A stretch of DNA of 64,000 bases, taken from NCBI GenBank assembly GCA_022577435.1, contig JAKOON010000009.1:2815754-2879753 (forward strand), written 5' to 3'. How positions within the stretch are numbered: position 1 is the first letter of the stretch; each line of letters begins with the position of its first letter. A program made the position numbers and the translations under genes. The DNA comes from Embiotoca jacksoni (lineage: Eukaryota > Chordata > Actinopteri > Embiotocidae). Below the pieces are notes generated by a model that did not search any database, was not told the origin of the DNA, and saw only the letters and a list, made by a program, of their open reading frames with translations. Below, in pieces: positions 23,101 through 33,300 of this stretch.

Positions 23101-24893
23101 CCATTATTACACTGGATATAAACTGTGAGGACCCTAACATACAAAAAAAATATAATTTCTTTATGCTCCAGAGTATGAGGCTCAAAAAAGAAAAATTGCT
23201 ATTTTAGTTATGATTATAGTCATCATACTGTTCACAGCAGCCAATTAAAATGTTTTCCAAGTAAACAATACTCACGCGATAAAGGCTATGACCACTGCTT
23301 TATAGGAAGTCTGAGCGGGCTCACCGTAACAAAAAACAACTAAAATAACCATTACTAGAAAAAAAAATTCAAATCAACGTGTCAAGTAAAGCGAGGTCAA
23401 ATAAAACATCTCCTTCATTTTGTTACATGGTCTTTTACTCCCCTTGTCTACAAAACTCATGCTTTTTTTTTTTTTAAAGCATCATTTTATTTGCGAGTCT
23501 AAAACAGGTCACTACAGTGTCACTGTTCAATTTCTATGGGATGTGAGAACAGGACAAAAAAAATAAATAACCGCAAACATGAGACTGAGGTTGTGATGGT
23601 TTAATCGAAACACAACTCTTTCTTCCACAAATAAACAGCAAGGAGTTGATTCCATCACCTCGTATAATATCTAAACTATTAACCTTCCTATAAAATTATA
23701 TAATACGTGTATGTGTGAATTATGTCGCAAACAGGTGTGTCGTCATCATCATTGGAAAACCACGATTTGTCGTATTTACTGTGCCCAAAAAGCTGGTTTG
23801 CAACCCAGTTAAACATACTTTGATGTTTTTTTCTTTTGAAAATAACGAATACATCTTGAAGTTCACGTGGCTTTAAAATTTAAAAAAAAAAAACGAATGA
23901 ATTCTCATAATAAATACTAACTTTTAGGATATTCTCTTCAGTAAGGATGAAATTGAAAAGGACAGCACTTTGTATAAACGAGGATAGTTACCCGGCTGCG
24001 CAGGTAGTCTGCGAGGTTCTTCCGCGTGAAGTTCGCTGCCGCTGCCGGACTGAGTTCGTAACCTAAGAAAAGATGAGATGGGGGGAAACTGTACCCATCA
24101 GACTCAAAGTTTTGGGTGTATTCTTCTTTATGGAGTGCATTTGACCTCCCAGGGAGACTCTGGATTAAATGTGGGAACCTCTGAGGAAGAGGTCCCGGTG
24201 AGGTCCTCACCGTTCCTCATTTTGTAGAGCTGGACGTTCTTCTGGATGTACTCTGCAAACTGCACCGTGTCCCCGGCCTCTCCAACACAGAGCAGCAAAA
24301 TCTTCTCACTCAGCTTGAACATCTTGTCATAGTCTGGGAAAAACAACAACAACAACACATAAAAGAACAAATATTCATGATTTAAAAAAACAAAAAAAAG
24401 TACTTTCACTTTCACTGTCAGAAGGCTGACGCTAAATTTAATTATTTAAGAACTATATAAAATAACTGATTGAGTCAGAGTGGGTTAACACGTTGATTAT
24501 ACAGGTGTCACGTGCCTTTATAGATTATATAGAGAGAAATATCTCAACTCTAACAAAGATTTATTCGCTACCATTAGCCTCACTAGCTCAAGTTACTTCC
24601 ACAACGTGCGAGTACATTGCGATAATGGGGGTAAATAGCAGGTCGGTATATTGCAAGAAGAAGCTTTAAGCGCTGCTTAATGGTCGCGAAAGTCGGTTTT
24701 AACCGGAACAAGAACTCTAAAAAAACAAACACACGATAACACATTTTTTTTGGTTAAATCAACGGTTCCGGTGGCTAATGCTAAGCTAATGCGTTGTCAT
24801 ACCGTGTTTCATCTGGATGATGCTGCTGGCGGCGACATTATCGGAGGCGACGAGGACGAAATCCTGCCCCTGTATCCCGATTAAATATTCCAT
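13766..24893 (-). CDS. psmb2: Proteasome 20S subunit beta type-2 (beta-4)
   Basis: Structural beta-ring subunit of the 20S proteasome core. The PSMB2 subunit is non-catalytic and lacks the propeptide/Thr1 of active beta subunits, consistent with a start at the native Met. Six coding exons on the - strand, 5' to 3': 24803-24893, 24211-24333, 23992-24062, 14987-15149, 14487-14536 and 13766-13867 (TGA at 13766-13768). All borders are GT/AG and phases join to 600 nt, giving 199 residues (human 201). Recognisable blocks: MEYLIGIQGQDFVLVASD at the start, KILLLCVGEAGDTVQFAEYI in exon 2, ANFTRKNLADYLRSR in exon 3, NLLLAGYD and YYMDYL plus PFAAHGYGAFLTLSILDR in exon 4, and KRFILNLPSFTVRLIDKEGI in exon 6. 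Divergent to cdca5, with 311 bp between start codons. The gene is intact, with no missing motif. Confidence 0.97.
15159..15200. repeat. (GGGA)n array at the psmb2 exon 4 acceptor
   Basis: Purine repeat on +; on the transcribed strand it is a TCCC-type pyrimidine tract ending about 7 bp from the CAG acceptor of exon 14987-15149, so it serves as the polypyrimidine tract. Confidence 0.85.
16010..16275 (+). promoter_or_regulatory. CpG-rich promoter / first-exon candidate inside psmb2 intron 3
   Basis: Dense CpGs with a GC-box-like and GCGGCGGCGG core (around 16150-16190) stand out sharply from AT-rich flanks. On the + strand the block ends in AGGACAGAG followed by GTGAGT (about 16271), a near-ideal splice donor, as in a 5'-UTR first exon. 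No downstream coding exon was recognised, so it could start a non-coding transcript, an alternative cdca5 transcript, or simply be an enhancer-type CpG island. Confidence 0.35.
16367..16404. repeat. (CCCT)n microsatellite
   Basis: About nine tandem CCCT units in psmb2 intron 3. Confidence 0.9.
16659..16693. repeat. Poly(A) run
   Basis: A homopolymer of about 35 bases in psmb2 intron 3. Confidence 0.85.
17059..17107. repeat. (CA)n microsatellite, preceded by a (TG)n tract
   Basis: CA array at 17059-17107 preceded by a GT array at about 17020-17041. The two are complementary and could pair as a hairpin in single-stranded form. Confidence 0.93.
18088..18265. mobile_element. Dispersed teleost short repeat, partial copy
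   Basis: The segment with CTAGCCGTTTCC, TTTGTGCTGAGCTAAGTTAA, CCGGCGGTAGCTTCATGTTT and, after the heptamer array, CGATCTTTCTCCTCCAACCG and CGAGAAAGC follows the order of an abundant interspersed repeat of percomorph fish, as recalled from memory. It has no open frame. The part that normally follows the TTTACAGAC word is replaced by six heptamers. Family name not assigned. Confidence 0.55.
18171..18212. repeat. Heptamer array GACGAGG, 6 units
   Basis: Six consecutive 7-bp units, four GACGAGG and two GACGAGA, embedded in the dispersed repeat. Confidence 0.9.
18415..18535. promoter_or_regulatory. Possible conserved non-coding block
   Basis: Non-repetitive, moderate-GC sequence containing CTGTATTAATTGTTCATCTG and CAATATGGCGCCAGTAATTA (the latter with a YY1-like ATGGCG core), between C-rich and A-rich filler. 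Judged only by texture; conservation was not tested. Confidence 0.2.
20838..20868. repeat. (CCT)n microsatellite
   Basis: About ten CCT units in psmb2 intron 3. Confidence 0.85.
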
Positions 24894-25204
24894 TCTGCAG
24901 AACACGTACGAGCAGAAATGGTTGTGAGATAGTCGGCAGAAGCAGACGTTTGTGAAGCCCGGTCTGTTCGGATTACACAGCAAAAGTTTTGAGAGAGAGA
25001 GAGAGATGTCGCAGTACGTTCGACGTCACCGGAAAACAACCGTGTCGTGTTTTCTGCGCGACTCTGGCGGGCAAATTGAACGGAGCTGCTGTTGCCGCTG
25101 TTGTGAAATCCGCCGCGTCGATTGCTAAGTAGATATCAAAGAAAACTAATTCGTTGTTTGACGATTTAAAGTTTAGTACGAGCGAAGGTACGTCTCGCGG
25201 CATC
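24894..25204. promoter_or_regulatory. Bidirectional promoter interval psmb2 / cdca5
   Basis: 311 bp between divergent start codons, CpG-rich with no TATA box seen. Visible sites: GACGTCACCGGAA at 25022-25034 (CRE-type plus ETS core) and GGCGGGCAAATTGAA at 25066-25080, which resembles a CDE/CHR-type cell-cycle module (GC-rich half, four bases, TTGAA). A GA-repeat (24991-25004) lies on the psmb2 side. A strong donor-like AAG/GTACGT at 25187/25188 lies 18 bp before the cdca5 ATG. Both genes are expected to be expressed in proliferating cells. Confidence 0.6.
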
Positions 25205-25946
25205 ATGACGGAGTCCGACAACTTGAACGGCCCGCGGAGGCGACGGTCGCCGCGGTTGAGTTCTCCACGAGCCGCCGTCGAAAGCGACAACAAAATGGCG
25301 TTTGTTGCCGTTAAACGCTCCATCGCGGTGAGGAAAATAGCGCCCAGAAAAACAGCAGCGCCGTCGGAACACAACAAGGAGAACACACCGAAGCGGGGAA
25401 AAGCCGAAGGTCTCCACTCCTGGCACTGTTCAGGGAGGAGGGGGCTCCTCCTCGGCCAAGAAGAACAAGAAGAAGGCCGTCCTGCCCTCACCGATCCTCC
25501 CCTCCACACCGCCGCCGCCTTCTCAGCCTCAGCGGCCGGCAGAACACCCAGAGGACGCCGTGTGGTCCCAGAAAGTGCGCCGGTCCTACAGCAGGCTCGG
25601 CGACAAGTCACTCAGCAGCCCCGACTCCCGTGACAATTTCTTCGGCTTTGAGAAGATGAACACCCCCGAGGTGGGGGGCCGGAGAGGCGGGCAGTCCCGG
25701 ACGAACCTGGAGGTTTCTGGGTCCTTGTTTGGCCTGAACTCGTTTGCGTCGCTGCTTGAGGCCGACGACGGTGCTTCGGCTTTCCCCGAACCGGACCCAA
25801 ACATTCCCGGAGTGGCCGTGGCGAAGGAGAGGAGGAGGAGGAGGAGGAAAGTCCAGCAGATGGACACCACGGAGCTGAACGCTCTGGCTGCAAAGATGAA
25901 CGCGGAGTTTGAGGAGGCGGAGGAGTTTGAGTTGATCGTGGAGTAA
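25205..25946 (+). CDS. cdca5: Sororin (cell division cycle associated 5), intronless, with an apparent +1 frame break
   Basis: Sororin binds cohesin-Pds5 after DNA replication and antagonises Wapl to keep sister chromatids together; APC/C-Cdh1 destroys it. The ATG at 25205 opens a frame with RRRRSPRLSSPR and a KEN box (25376-25384, residues 58-60). After AAG-CGG the coding sense continues one base later. From about 25398 the new frame gives KPKVSTPG, a Lys-rich block, LPSPILPSTPPPP, KVRRSYSRL, an FGF motif (25641-25649) and the sororin C-terminal domain ending MNAEFEEAEEFELIVE, with TAA at 25944-25946. Skipping one base in the GGGGAAAA run (25395-25402) gives 246 residues (human 252), so nothing else is missing. 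No intron is needed, whereas human CDCA5 has several. Explanations: a homopolymer sequencing error, a recent null allele, or a decaying retrocopy. The identity is firm; functional status is not. Confidence 0.85.
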
Positions 25947-26166
25947 AAGTTGTGACTACTTTTTTTTCCAAAAGCATGTTTGTCTTGTCAACACACGTGC
26001 TGAAAAACACCGACTCTGGCAGGACAACAAGCTCAAAACATTTGTTATATACTTCCACTTCTTTTTATTGTAAAGTTTTGATTGTTTAGTTTTAGAAGTA
26101 TAAATGCTCATAATGTGCTTGTTAATGCCATAATGTGGAGGTTTAAAGTCATATTGTAGGTTTTAT

Positions 26167-26188
26167 TTAAAAAAAACAAAAAAAAAAT
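26167..26188. repeat. A-rich tract downstream of cdca5
   Basis: A8-C-A9-type tract about 220 bp after the cdca5 stop, followed by unrelated sequence. It could be the remains of a retrocopy poly(A) tail; no clear AATAAA precedes it. Confidence 0.35.
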
Positions 26189-26697
26189 CCCAAGTAGTTA
26201 TACAAGTTTTGCCAAACGCGTTATTATTTTCCACATTAATTGATATGTTCATGCAGTTTTTGTTTAAAGTTGAATTTGTAATGACAAAACTGCATTTACC
26301 AAGTTTGTTTTTTTTTTGTAAAGGGACTTTAATTGACCTAATTGTAGTCACAAATTGGATGATTGTGCCGTTTTTATAACATAAGGAAGCTTTGTGTTGT
26401 AAACTTTGAAGCCAGAATTGTAGGATCTGGAAGCTATGAGGGGGCTTTTAAAAAAAAAAAAAATATATATATATATCAGGAGACTCTACCTAAACTGAAT
26501 TGTCATTTTTCATGACTGTTTGTTATATGATGATTGCATGAAAACAACAGAGTTGGCAGTAATTCAAAAGTCTGTAACCCGGACATTTCCCTTTTTAATT
26601 ATGTGTTTATATCCACATTTAACTGACTTTAGAAATTCAGAATAAGACGTTAAGAAAGAACCTATCGGCGTTGACTCTTTTCTCACCTTCCTCTCTG

Positions 26698-26997
26698 AAA
26701 GGAGCAGTGCACAGGATTTAGTGGCATTTTCCCTCTCCGCACGAACGTCCCCTTCCAGGTGCGTAAGAGGTGGCTGCGAAAAATGTGAAAGGCCCTCTCC
26801 AGAGGCCGTGTGGGAACATGGCGGTGCAGCCTGTCCGTGGAGGATGACCTGCCTCCCATGTAGATATGACGGGCTCATTCTAACGAAAACACAATAACTA
26901 TTAGTTGCGGGCGATTACACGCTAATCAAACACGGTAATGAGTATTATATTCCATTTCTGCCCGTCGATCCTCCTACATCCCGGACACTGAACCTTT
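26698..26997. mobile_element. MITE-like non-autonomous element, copy 2 (inverted relative to copy 1)
   Basis: About 300 bp with terminal inverted repeats: AAAGGAGCAGTGCACAGGAT at the left; the right end ACATCCCGGACACTGAACCT reverse-complements to the same type. The left end matches the reverse complement of the right end of the copy at 2346-2665, so the two share a family in opposite orientation. Internal words ATATTCCATTTCTGCC and CATTCTAACGAAAACA are shared in reverse complement. Confidence 0.7.
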
Positions 26998-27299
26998 GAA
27001 CGCAAAAAGAAAATCTTTTTTTTTTTTTTACATTTTCTTGAAAATCCATGTGAATAAATGCTGAACGACTTAATTAATCAGATGTCCTTGTAGATTGTTT
27101 CGGTCAAAATATGATCCTTCCTTTTTGCCAAAAACAGCACGTTTTTGAGATTTTGTCACTTTTCATGAAATAGCTTTGGTGATGCCAATTTAAATGAATC
27201 ACCAGAATGATAACCTTAGCGTCGCATTCGTCGCACTATTGTGAGATTTTTGTGGGGTGACGGCATTCACGAAACTACTTTTGAACTACGTTAGCCTGC

Positions 27300-27600
27300 A
27301 CGAGTCCTAACAAGGTACCAGCCAAGCATATTAAATGCACGGCGGCGGTGCTTATAATGAGGCGGACTGAGTAAGTGGGTGGGCAGGCTATCTTGATTTA
27401 ATGAGAACGGCGGACAAGTAAAACACTTTCCTCTAGAGCCTCTTAAAGGAGCGTCGTGTAATTTACACTAACGAGCAGGGAGGGCTGAAGCTTCTTAGAT
27501 CACCTGTCAGGGTGGTTTATTGATTTATTCAACCCCACAATTAACGCATTGACACACAGACGTCTGCGTACAGAGCTGGAGAGATCTCGCTTTTGATGAA
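27300..27600. promoter_or_regulatory. Candidate non-coding regulatory block
   Basis: Non-repetitive stretch with GTGCTTATAATGAGGCGG, TATCTTGATTTAATGAGAAC and GGTTTATTGATTTATTCAAC words, contrasting with the AT-rich low-complexity flanks. Texture-based call only. Confidence 0.22.
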
Positions 27601-28811
27601 AATGACGTGAATCCACGACCGTCACAGTCGCCAGGTCGCAACCGGACAGATCACCGGTGGGAGGTTTTACGCAGACGAGTTAGTTCTCTCTGACTCAAAT
27701 GAGGAAATTCTTTTGGCACAACGGTATTTTGTCCCTCCATTGGAATTTGAAATATTTTTGTTGGCTTATTTACAGCTTGAAACATTCGAAGCAGCACCGC
27801 GGCTCACGTACTATCAGACAAACTCATGCTTGATGTATTTTTCCCGTTTTCCGGTAAAATAATATAAATGTCATCACGAAGGCCGGAGAGCCCCCGAGTA
27901 CTTAAAACTGTCATGTCATCAAAGCTGGCATAGAAGGCCGGCTCAGTCTTCTTTAGTTAATCAGTGTCTCTGATTTACGCCAAAAATTTGGCGATTTTAG
28001 ACTAGTTTATTTAACCTTGTTCGACTGATTGAGTTTAGATTAGGGCTACAAATTATGATTATTTTCATTGATTCATCTGTCATTTATTTTCTTGCTTAAT
28101 CAATTAATCAATTTAAATTGTCGAGACCGACAGTTCACAACCACAATTATTACCACAGAGGACTAAAGAAACCAGAAAACTCACATTTAAGAATCTGTAA
28201 TCAGAAATTTTGGATTTTGTGAATAAAAAAAAAAATACACAAAATAATGAATCAATTATCAAAATAGTGGACAATTAACATTTGATCTGGCAACTAACCG
28301 ATCGCTAATCATTCCAGCTCGAGTTTAGACAACTTATTGAACTTGAAAACTTTAGGGGTGTTGCATATTTTAATATTTTATAAGCGTAGGGGAAAGAAAA
28401 TAGTTTTGTTTATCTGTAATGAAACTTTGTAAACTGCACAGTTGTTAAACATTTTCAGACATTTGCAAACTCTAGTGGCAACTGCATCTCTGTTATTTAC
28501 TGTCAGCATGAGATTTAGGAGTCACGGCTGTGTTGTTGCAGGATCTGGGAGACCCTGATACTGTATCTGTCAATAAATACAGAGCGACTCAAGCTTTAAC
28601 AGCATAGTATTGTAGGGAATCGTGATAAATAAACTCCCGACGATCTTTATTTGAATCTAAAGAGGTGATCCACACTGTTGCTCAGGATGCTGACAAGTAC
28701 ATCTGCATCTGAACCAAATAAAAAAATAAACGTCTCTGAATATGCTGTGAAGTTCGATGTTTACCTCTGCTTAGAGCACCGAGGCATGCTGACAGTATCT
28801 GCGAGTGTGTA

Positions 28812-28870
28812 CGAGGAGGAGGAGGAGGAGGAGGAGGAAGAGGAGGAGGAGGAGAAGGAGGAGGAGGAGG
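28812..28870. repeat. (GAG/GGA)n microsatellite
   Basis: Trinucleotide GAG array with a few A interruptions. The Glu-rich open frame over it is a product of the repeat. Confidence 0.9.
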
Positions 28871-29439
28871 CGTGCAGAAATAATGAGTGTGTGTGTGTTT
28901 GAGTGTGTTTGCAGCGAGCGAGTAAATCCACAATTTGCTCACGCATTTTAGGGTGTGCAAAGCGTGCTCTGTTTTCTTCCTCAGGTGCCATTTCATGTTC
29001 GTAGCCTTCATTTGGCATTTCAGCTCAGACATTTTTTATTTATTTATGTTTTTTTTTTTTTTTTTTAGCAGTGCACAACACATGCCGGCTTCGCCTTTTG
29101 TATATTTTTAACAAGATCCTCGTGTCTACTTGTCATTACCACTGAAAGTTACTAACAGAGTGAAGTGAGGAGGGTGTGTTTTTTTTTTGAGCTGTCACTG
29201 CCAGAAACAGTTATTGATTTTCAATGCTGCTGCTGCTGTTGCTTGCTGCTGTTGAGTGTGTTCACGTTGATCTTTTTGGGAGGCTTTACACTCATATTCA
29301 TGTTTTTTTTTTTTTTTTCTCCCTCCCGATCTTTTCCCCTGCTTTTTCCTCTCTTCTCCTTCCCTCTCCTCCTCCTCCTCCTCCCTCCCCCCCTCCCCCT
29401 CCCCTCCCCCCCCTTACATTTCACTCACGGCAGTTGTCG

Positions 29440-29650
29440 CTGGTTCAGCTTGACTGCTTCGTTAGGGCTCATCATTTGCATTCAGATTAATTATCTAATT
29501 ACCGACAAATGTCCGGCGGCCACCCCACACTCCGGCTCGTCAGCTCTCAGCCTGTAATTATTTTAATCATTTACTTTCATCTGGAGCGTTCCTGCCATAC
29601 TCCTGTGTTTAGAGGCCATTCTTAATTACCCTGCCAAGACACTCTTTTCA
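29440..29650. promoter_or_regulatory. Candidate non-coding regulatory block, homeodomain-site rich
   Basis: Between a pyrimidine tract and a GGA repeat lies clean sequence with CATCATTTGCATTCAGATTA, ATTATCTAATTACCG and CCTGTAATTATTTTAATCAT: an octamer-like ATTTGCAT and several TAATTA cores in about 130 bp. This is typical of developmental enhancers; conservation was not tested. Confidence 0.3.
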
Positions 29651-29720
29651 TGAGAGGGGGGGAGGAGGAGGAGGAGGAGAGGGGTTGGTTTGAGGGAGAA
29701 GAGAGCAATTGGGTGAGGGA

Positions 29721-29723
<3 letters not shown>

Positions 29724-29785
<62 letters not shown>
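29724..29785. repeat. (TG)n followed by (GA)n compound microsatellite
   Basis: About 16 TG units directly followed by about 13 GA units. Confidence 0.92.
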
Positions 29786-30104
29786 CAATGGGGACATGAT
29801 CCAGAGGCTTTGACAGCACAGAGGAAGCTCCCTACTCTGCTGGATGCTCTTTCCTCTCTCTTCTTTCTCTCCCTCTCTCTCTCTCTACACACACACACAC
29901 ACACACACCATCCTCACCCTCCCACCTCCTCCCCCCCCCCGCCCCCCATCACCAACTTCCTCATCTCTCCTCTCACCCACCCACCCCCTATCCCCCCCAC
30001 CCCCACACCCCGCTTCCCCCGTTATACTTCCTCCCTTTTTCCCTTTATCGCAAGCACACACAGGAATCGCCCGTGGGCTTCAGTGCTCTGACTGCTAATA
30101 CACT

Positions 30105-30105
<1 letters not shown>

Positions 30106-30143
<38 letters not shown>

Positions 30144-30186
30144 CACAACACAACACAACACAACACAACACAACACACAACACACA
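30106..30186. repeat. (CA)n followed by an (ACACA)-type pentamer array
   Basis: About 17 CA units pass into AACAC pentamers (about eight) ending near 30186. Further TC/GA arrays lie at 30200-30222, 30300-30335, 30619-30647 and 30682-30709. Confidence 0.9.
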
Positions 30187-30295
30187 GAAACAGGCAGACG
30201 AGAGAGAGAGAGAGAGAAAGAGAGTCATGCGCCCTTGTTTGTGGCACTCATCAGGATGCACACATCTTTCCTCTATCTGCCTGGAAAATCTATAC

Positions 30296-30337
<42 letters not shown>

Positions 30338-30615
30338 TCGTCTGTCTGTCTCTCCTTCTGTCTCCTGCCACCGTCCCTCCATCCGTCAGACCCGCATGGC
30401 TGCACATGCTACACGTCTGTCTGCAGCCTGTCTCTCTCCGTCCATCTCTACTTCCTCCTCTTCCTCATCCGCGCTATTTGGACAGCCTCGCATCGGGGCC
30501 TGCTGCTCCCTGTCCTCGGTGAGGGACGACAGGTCATCTCTCGCCCTCCCCTCCCCCCCCCCTCCCGTGACCACTTCATAATGATGCTCTCGCTCATCCC
30601 TTAAAGCCACTCACC

Positions 30616-30646
<31 letters not shown>

Positions 30647-30678
30647 CCACACTCTGGCTTTTCTTAACAAGAGCAGTC

Positions 30679-30709
<31 letters not shown>

Positions 30710-30825
30710 TACAAGCTCTGTAATTGGGCTCTTGAATATTTAAGTCACTGGGGATGAAAGTTTAATGAAAAGATGATTATCTACCAGTTTATCACACCAC
30801 TGTTTCATATTTCATTTTCATATTC

Positions 30826-31370
30826 TCATTCTGAGCAGCATTGTCCGTCCTGGCAGCTGTGGATACGGAGTTACGATCCAGTGCGTGCGGAGGGGAAGGA
30901 GTGCAGATTACGTTAAGGTCACGATGCATAGGAGACACTTTAAGGAGACGCAGATGAGACGTTCTGTCGTTCAGGCCGCAAAGTGTTCTGTATTTCACCC
31001 TCTTTTTTTTTTTTTTGGCTTATTAAGGTTGATTTGTCACACTGATCATCATTTATTTCTCCTAAGAGAAATGTCGCTCTCATACATTATTCCATGAATC
31101 CTCGTCAGTAAACTAGGCTCTTGTTCCCAGCTGCATTGTCTGTTTTGGCAGATGTTGATACAGAGTTATGACGCAGCGCTCGTCGGAAAATTCGGAGAAA
31201 AACAGGGGGAAACATGCAAGAAGCAGAAATGCTACGGCCACGATCCAGAAGAGACATGAAAGGGAACTGTTGTTCACACTTTTTATGGGATTTCATCATA
31301 CTGACCATTAATTATTTCTGCTAAAAGCAATGTCGCTCATTTACATTGCATCCCATGGTTGTCAGGAGAC
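30826..31370. repeat. Local direct duplication, about 260-295 bp unit
   Basis: Two diverged copies in the same orientation. GCATTGTCCGT...GGCAG...GATACGGAGTTACGA at 30838 matches GCATTGTCTGT...GGCAG...GATACAGAGTTATGA at 31133. Further on, ATTTATTTCTCCTAAGAGAA then ATGTCGCTC (31071) matches ATTATTTCTGCTAAAAGCA then ATGTCGCTC (31330). A weaker third copy may extend to about 31780. Function unknown. Confidence 0.6.
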
Positions 31371-32999
31371 TAGATTCTCTGAAAAATACTGAGCAACACA
31401 TGGGAGGAAATAAATAGCAGAGAAATATTATGTCTATAAAACAGAGGACAGCATTTAAAGATGATGAAGGGAAACATTGTCAAAACTTCTGACCAAAATT
31501 GCCATAATTTGTGTTGTTTTTTTTTTGGAGGGTTTATTTAGTCATACTCATCCTCACACTTCTTTCCTTCGCAGTCTCTTCTTTTTTTTCTGCAGGTATG
31601 GTCCAGTATGTGTTGGAAAACCCTGAAGAAAACGAGGAAAAGATGCGAGAAAGGGAAACGTTAGTGATACCGAATGAAACTTTGGTCTGCAAGTGCCTTT
31701 AACTGATCATTTTCTTCGTGTTGCTCGGACCGATTTGGTGTCTTTGATCATTTTTTTTTTCTTCTCTGAGAGAAACGAGAGTAATGTCTGAATTCAAAAT
31801 TGAAGTGCGAGTCTGAGGTGTTTCTCTCCATTGTGGCTCTTGACGAGCACACAAAGTCATGATCCAGTTTTTTTTTTTTTTTTTAATTAAGTGTGTTGGA
31901 AGCGGTGCAAAAGAGGAAAGGATGTTGCACATCAAGGCAGCAGACCATTTTAACTTTTACTCAACACCAGCTACTGCGGCCAGAAATGGCAGCTAAAAGA
32001 TGCTCAATGCTCAAACATACATGTGCATATGCTGCCTTCAAATTGGGTCGTAATTACCGTATTCAAGGAGAGGAGTCCATGTGAATATCTTTTACTTGTG
32101 TTATTCACGACCTCCGGATTTTCTTAAAGCTTCGAGTTCATTGTTGTGATGGGTTGGATGAAGTTCTGAAACAAAATGGCGGACGGCCACTTGATGCTGT
32201 TTGTTCGTCGGGTGGGAAGCTCATATTTTTTTTTTTTTTTTGTCATTTTAGTTCCATAGTTTTTCTTTGTAATTTAATAATACGTCTGAGTAATTTGTTA
32301 ATGTTAGCAAGCCCCAAAAATAAAAATAAAAAAATAAAAGAAGCGGTGTAAAACGCGTAAAAAAAACGTAAAAAACTTGTAAAACGCGGCACAAATCGAG
32401 AAACTTTGAGCTTTCAGAAAATTTCAAAGTCGTGGATACCACAGGAAGGAGGCATCATGTGGGTAAACATGGCCCGATTTGAAGGCAGTATGAGAATTAA
32501 CTCCGTATTACCTGTTACTCAGCAATATATGTCACCTTAAACCACTTGGTCATACCAGACCAAGTTAGGCTGCTGCAGTAAAACCTCTGAGTGTACTCAA
32601 AGTTGTATATTGCTCATAAATTCAACGTTTCATTTATAAACTGCATTTTTCCCCCTTTTTAATTATTCATTTAACTGTTAATTTATACTCACTGTACATT
32701 TTGTTTCCGCAACATGATAATCTTCTACATGTTCTCGAGAATATAGTTATTACTTTGTTGGACTCAAAGTCATTTAAACATTCAAAATATTGGCATTAAC
32801 TTGTAAAATACCACCCGTGCGTATGTCTTTAATATTAGACCGCAAAACCCGGCTGACCGGGTTCTTGAAATGCCACACTGAAATACAATAAATTCAAAAA
32901 TACACGACTTGAGGATCATCAATGGTAGCACGGGTCTGTTGAGTTTTTCCTTCAGACAGTTCAATAAAGAGCACGAGGATACTCTTTCCTTTATTTAAT

Positions 33000-33300
33000 G
33001 GAGTGGGATAAACAGGCGGCTGTTTGTTATTCATTCTCATTATTCATAATGGTGAGGACATTAATCCCTTTTTGCTGGAAGGTGGTGTGAAAAAGCAGTG
33101 AGCTTTGTGCCGCTCTGACATGTAACACTTTTGCCAAAACCCCCAGTGGAATAACAGGCACTGCAGAGTTTTGAGGGGGATTATGCTGAGGACCCACACA
33201 TAGCCTCAGGCCACAGTTTGGAAAAGGGGACACAGTTTGGACGGCAGAGATTAGAGACCAAGGTAACTGTGCAATGAAAGCCATTTCCAGGCAAACATGC
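33000..33300. promoter_or_regulatory. Candidate non-coding regulatory block
   Basis: Repeat-free sequence with TTATTCATTCTCATTATTCA, GGACATTAATCCCTTTTTGC and CCAAAACCCCCAGTGG, flanked by AT-rich filler and a T-run. Texture-based call. Confidence 0.25.

Larger units (their letters stand above)
15150..23991 (-). other. psmb2 intron 3 (8.8 kb)
   Basis: Bounded by a donor at 23990-23991 and an acceptor at 15150-15151. Contents in + order: a GGGA array at the acceptor, a CpG-rich promoter-like block (16010-16275), a CCCT array, an A-run (16659-16693), a CA array, C-runs (17252-17270 and 17443-17454), a dispersed repeat (18088-18265), a possible conserved block (18415-18535), and AT-rich sequence from 19.4 to 23.9 kb in which nothing was recognised. 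The other psmb2 introns are under 1 kb. Confidence 0.75.

Noticed and set aside
25409..25436. 28-bp intron (GT to GGAG) in cdca5 that would also restore the frame
   Set aside because: Far below the size of any vertebrate spliceosomal intron, and the sequence inside it reads as coherent sororin-like coding in the second frame.
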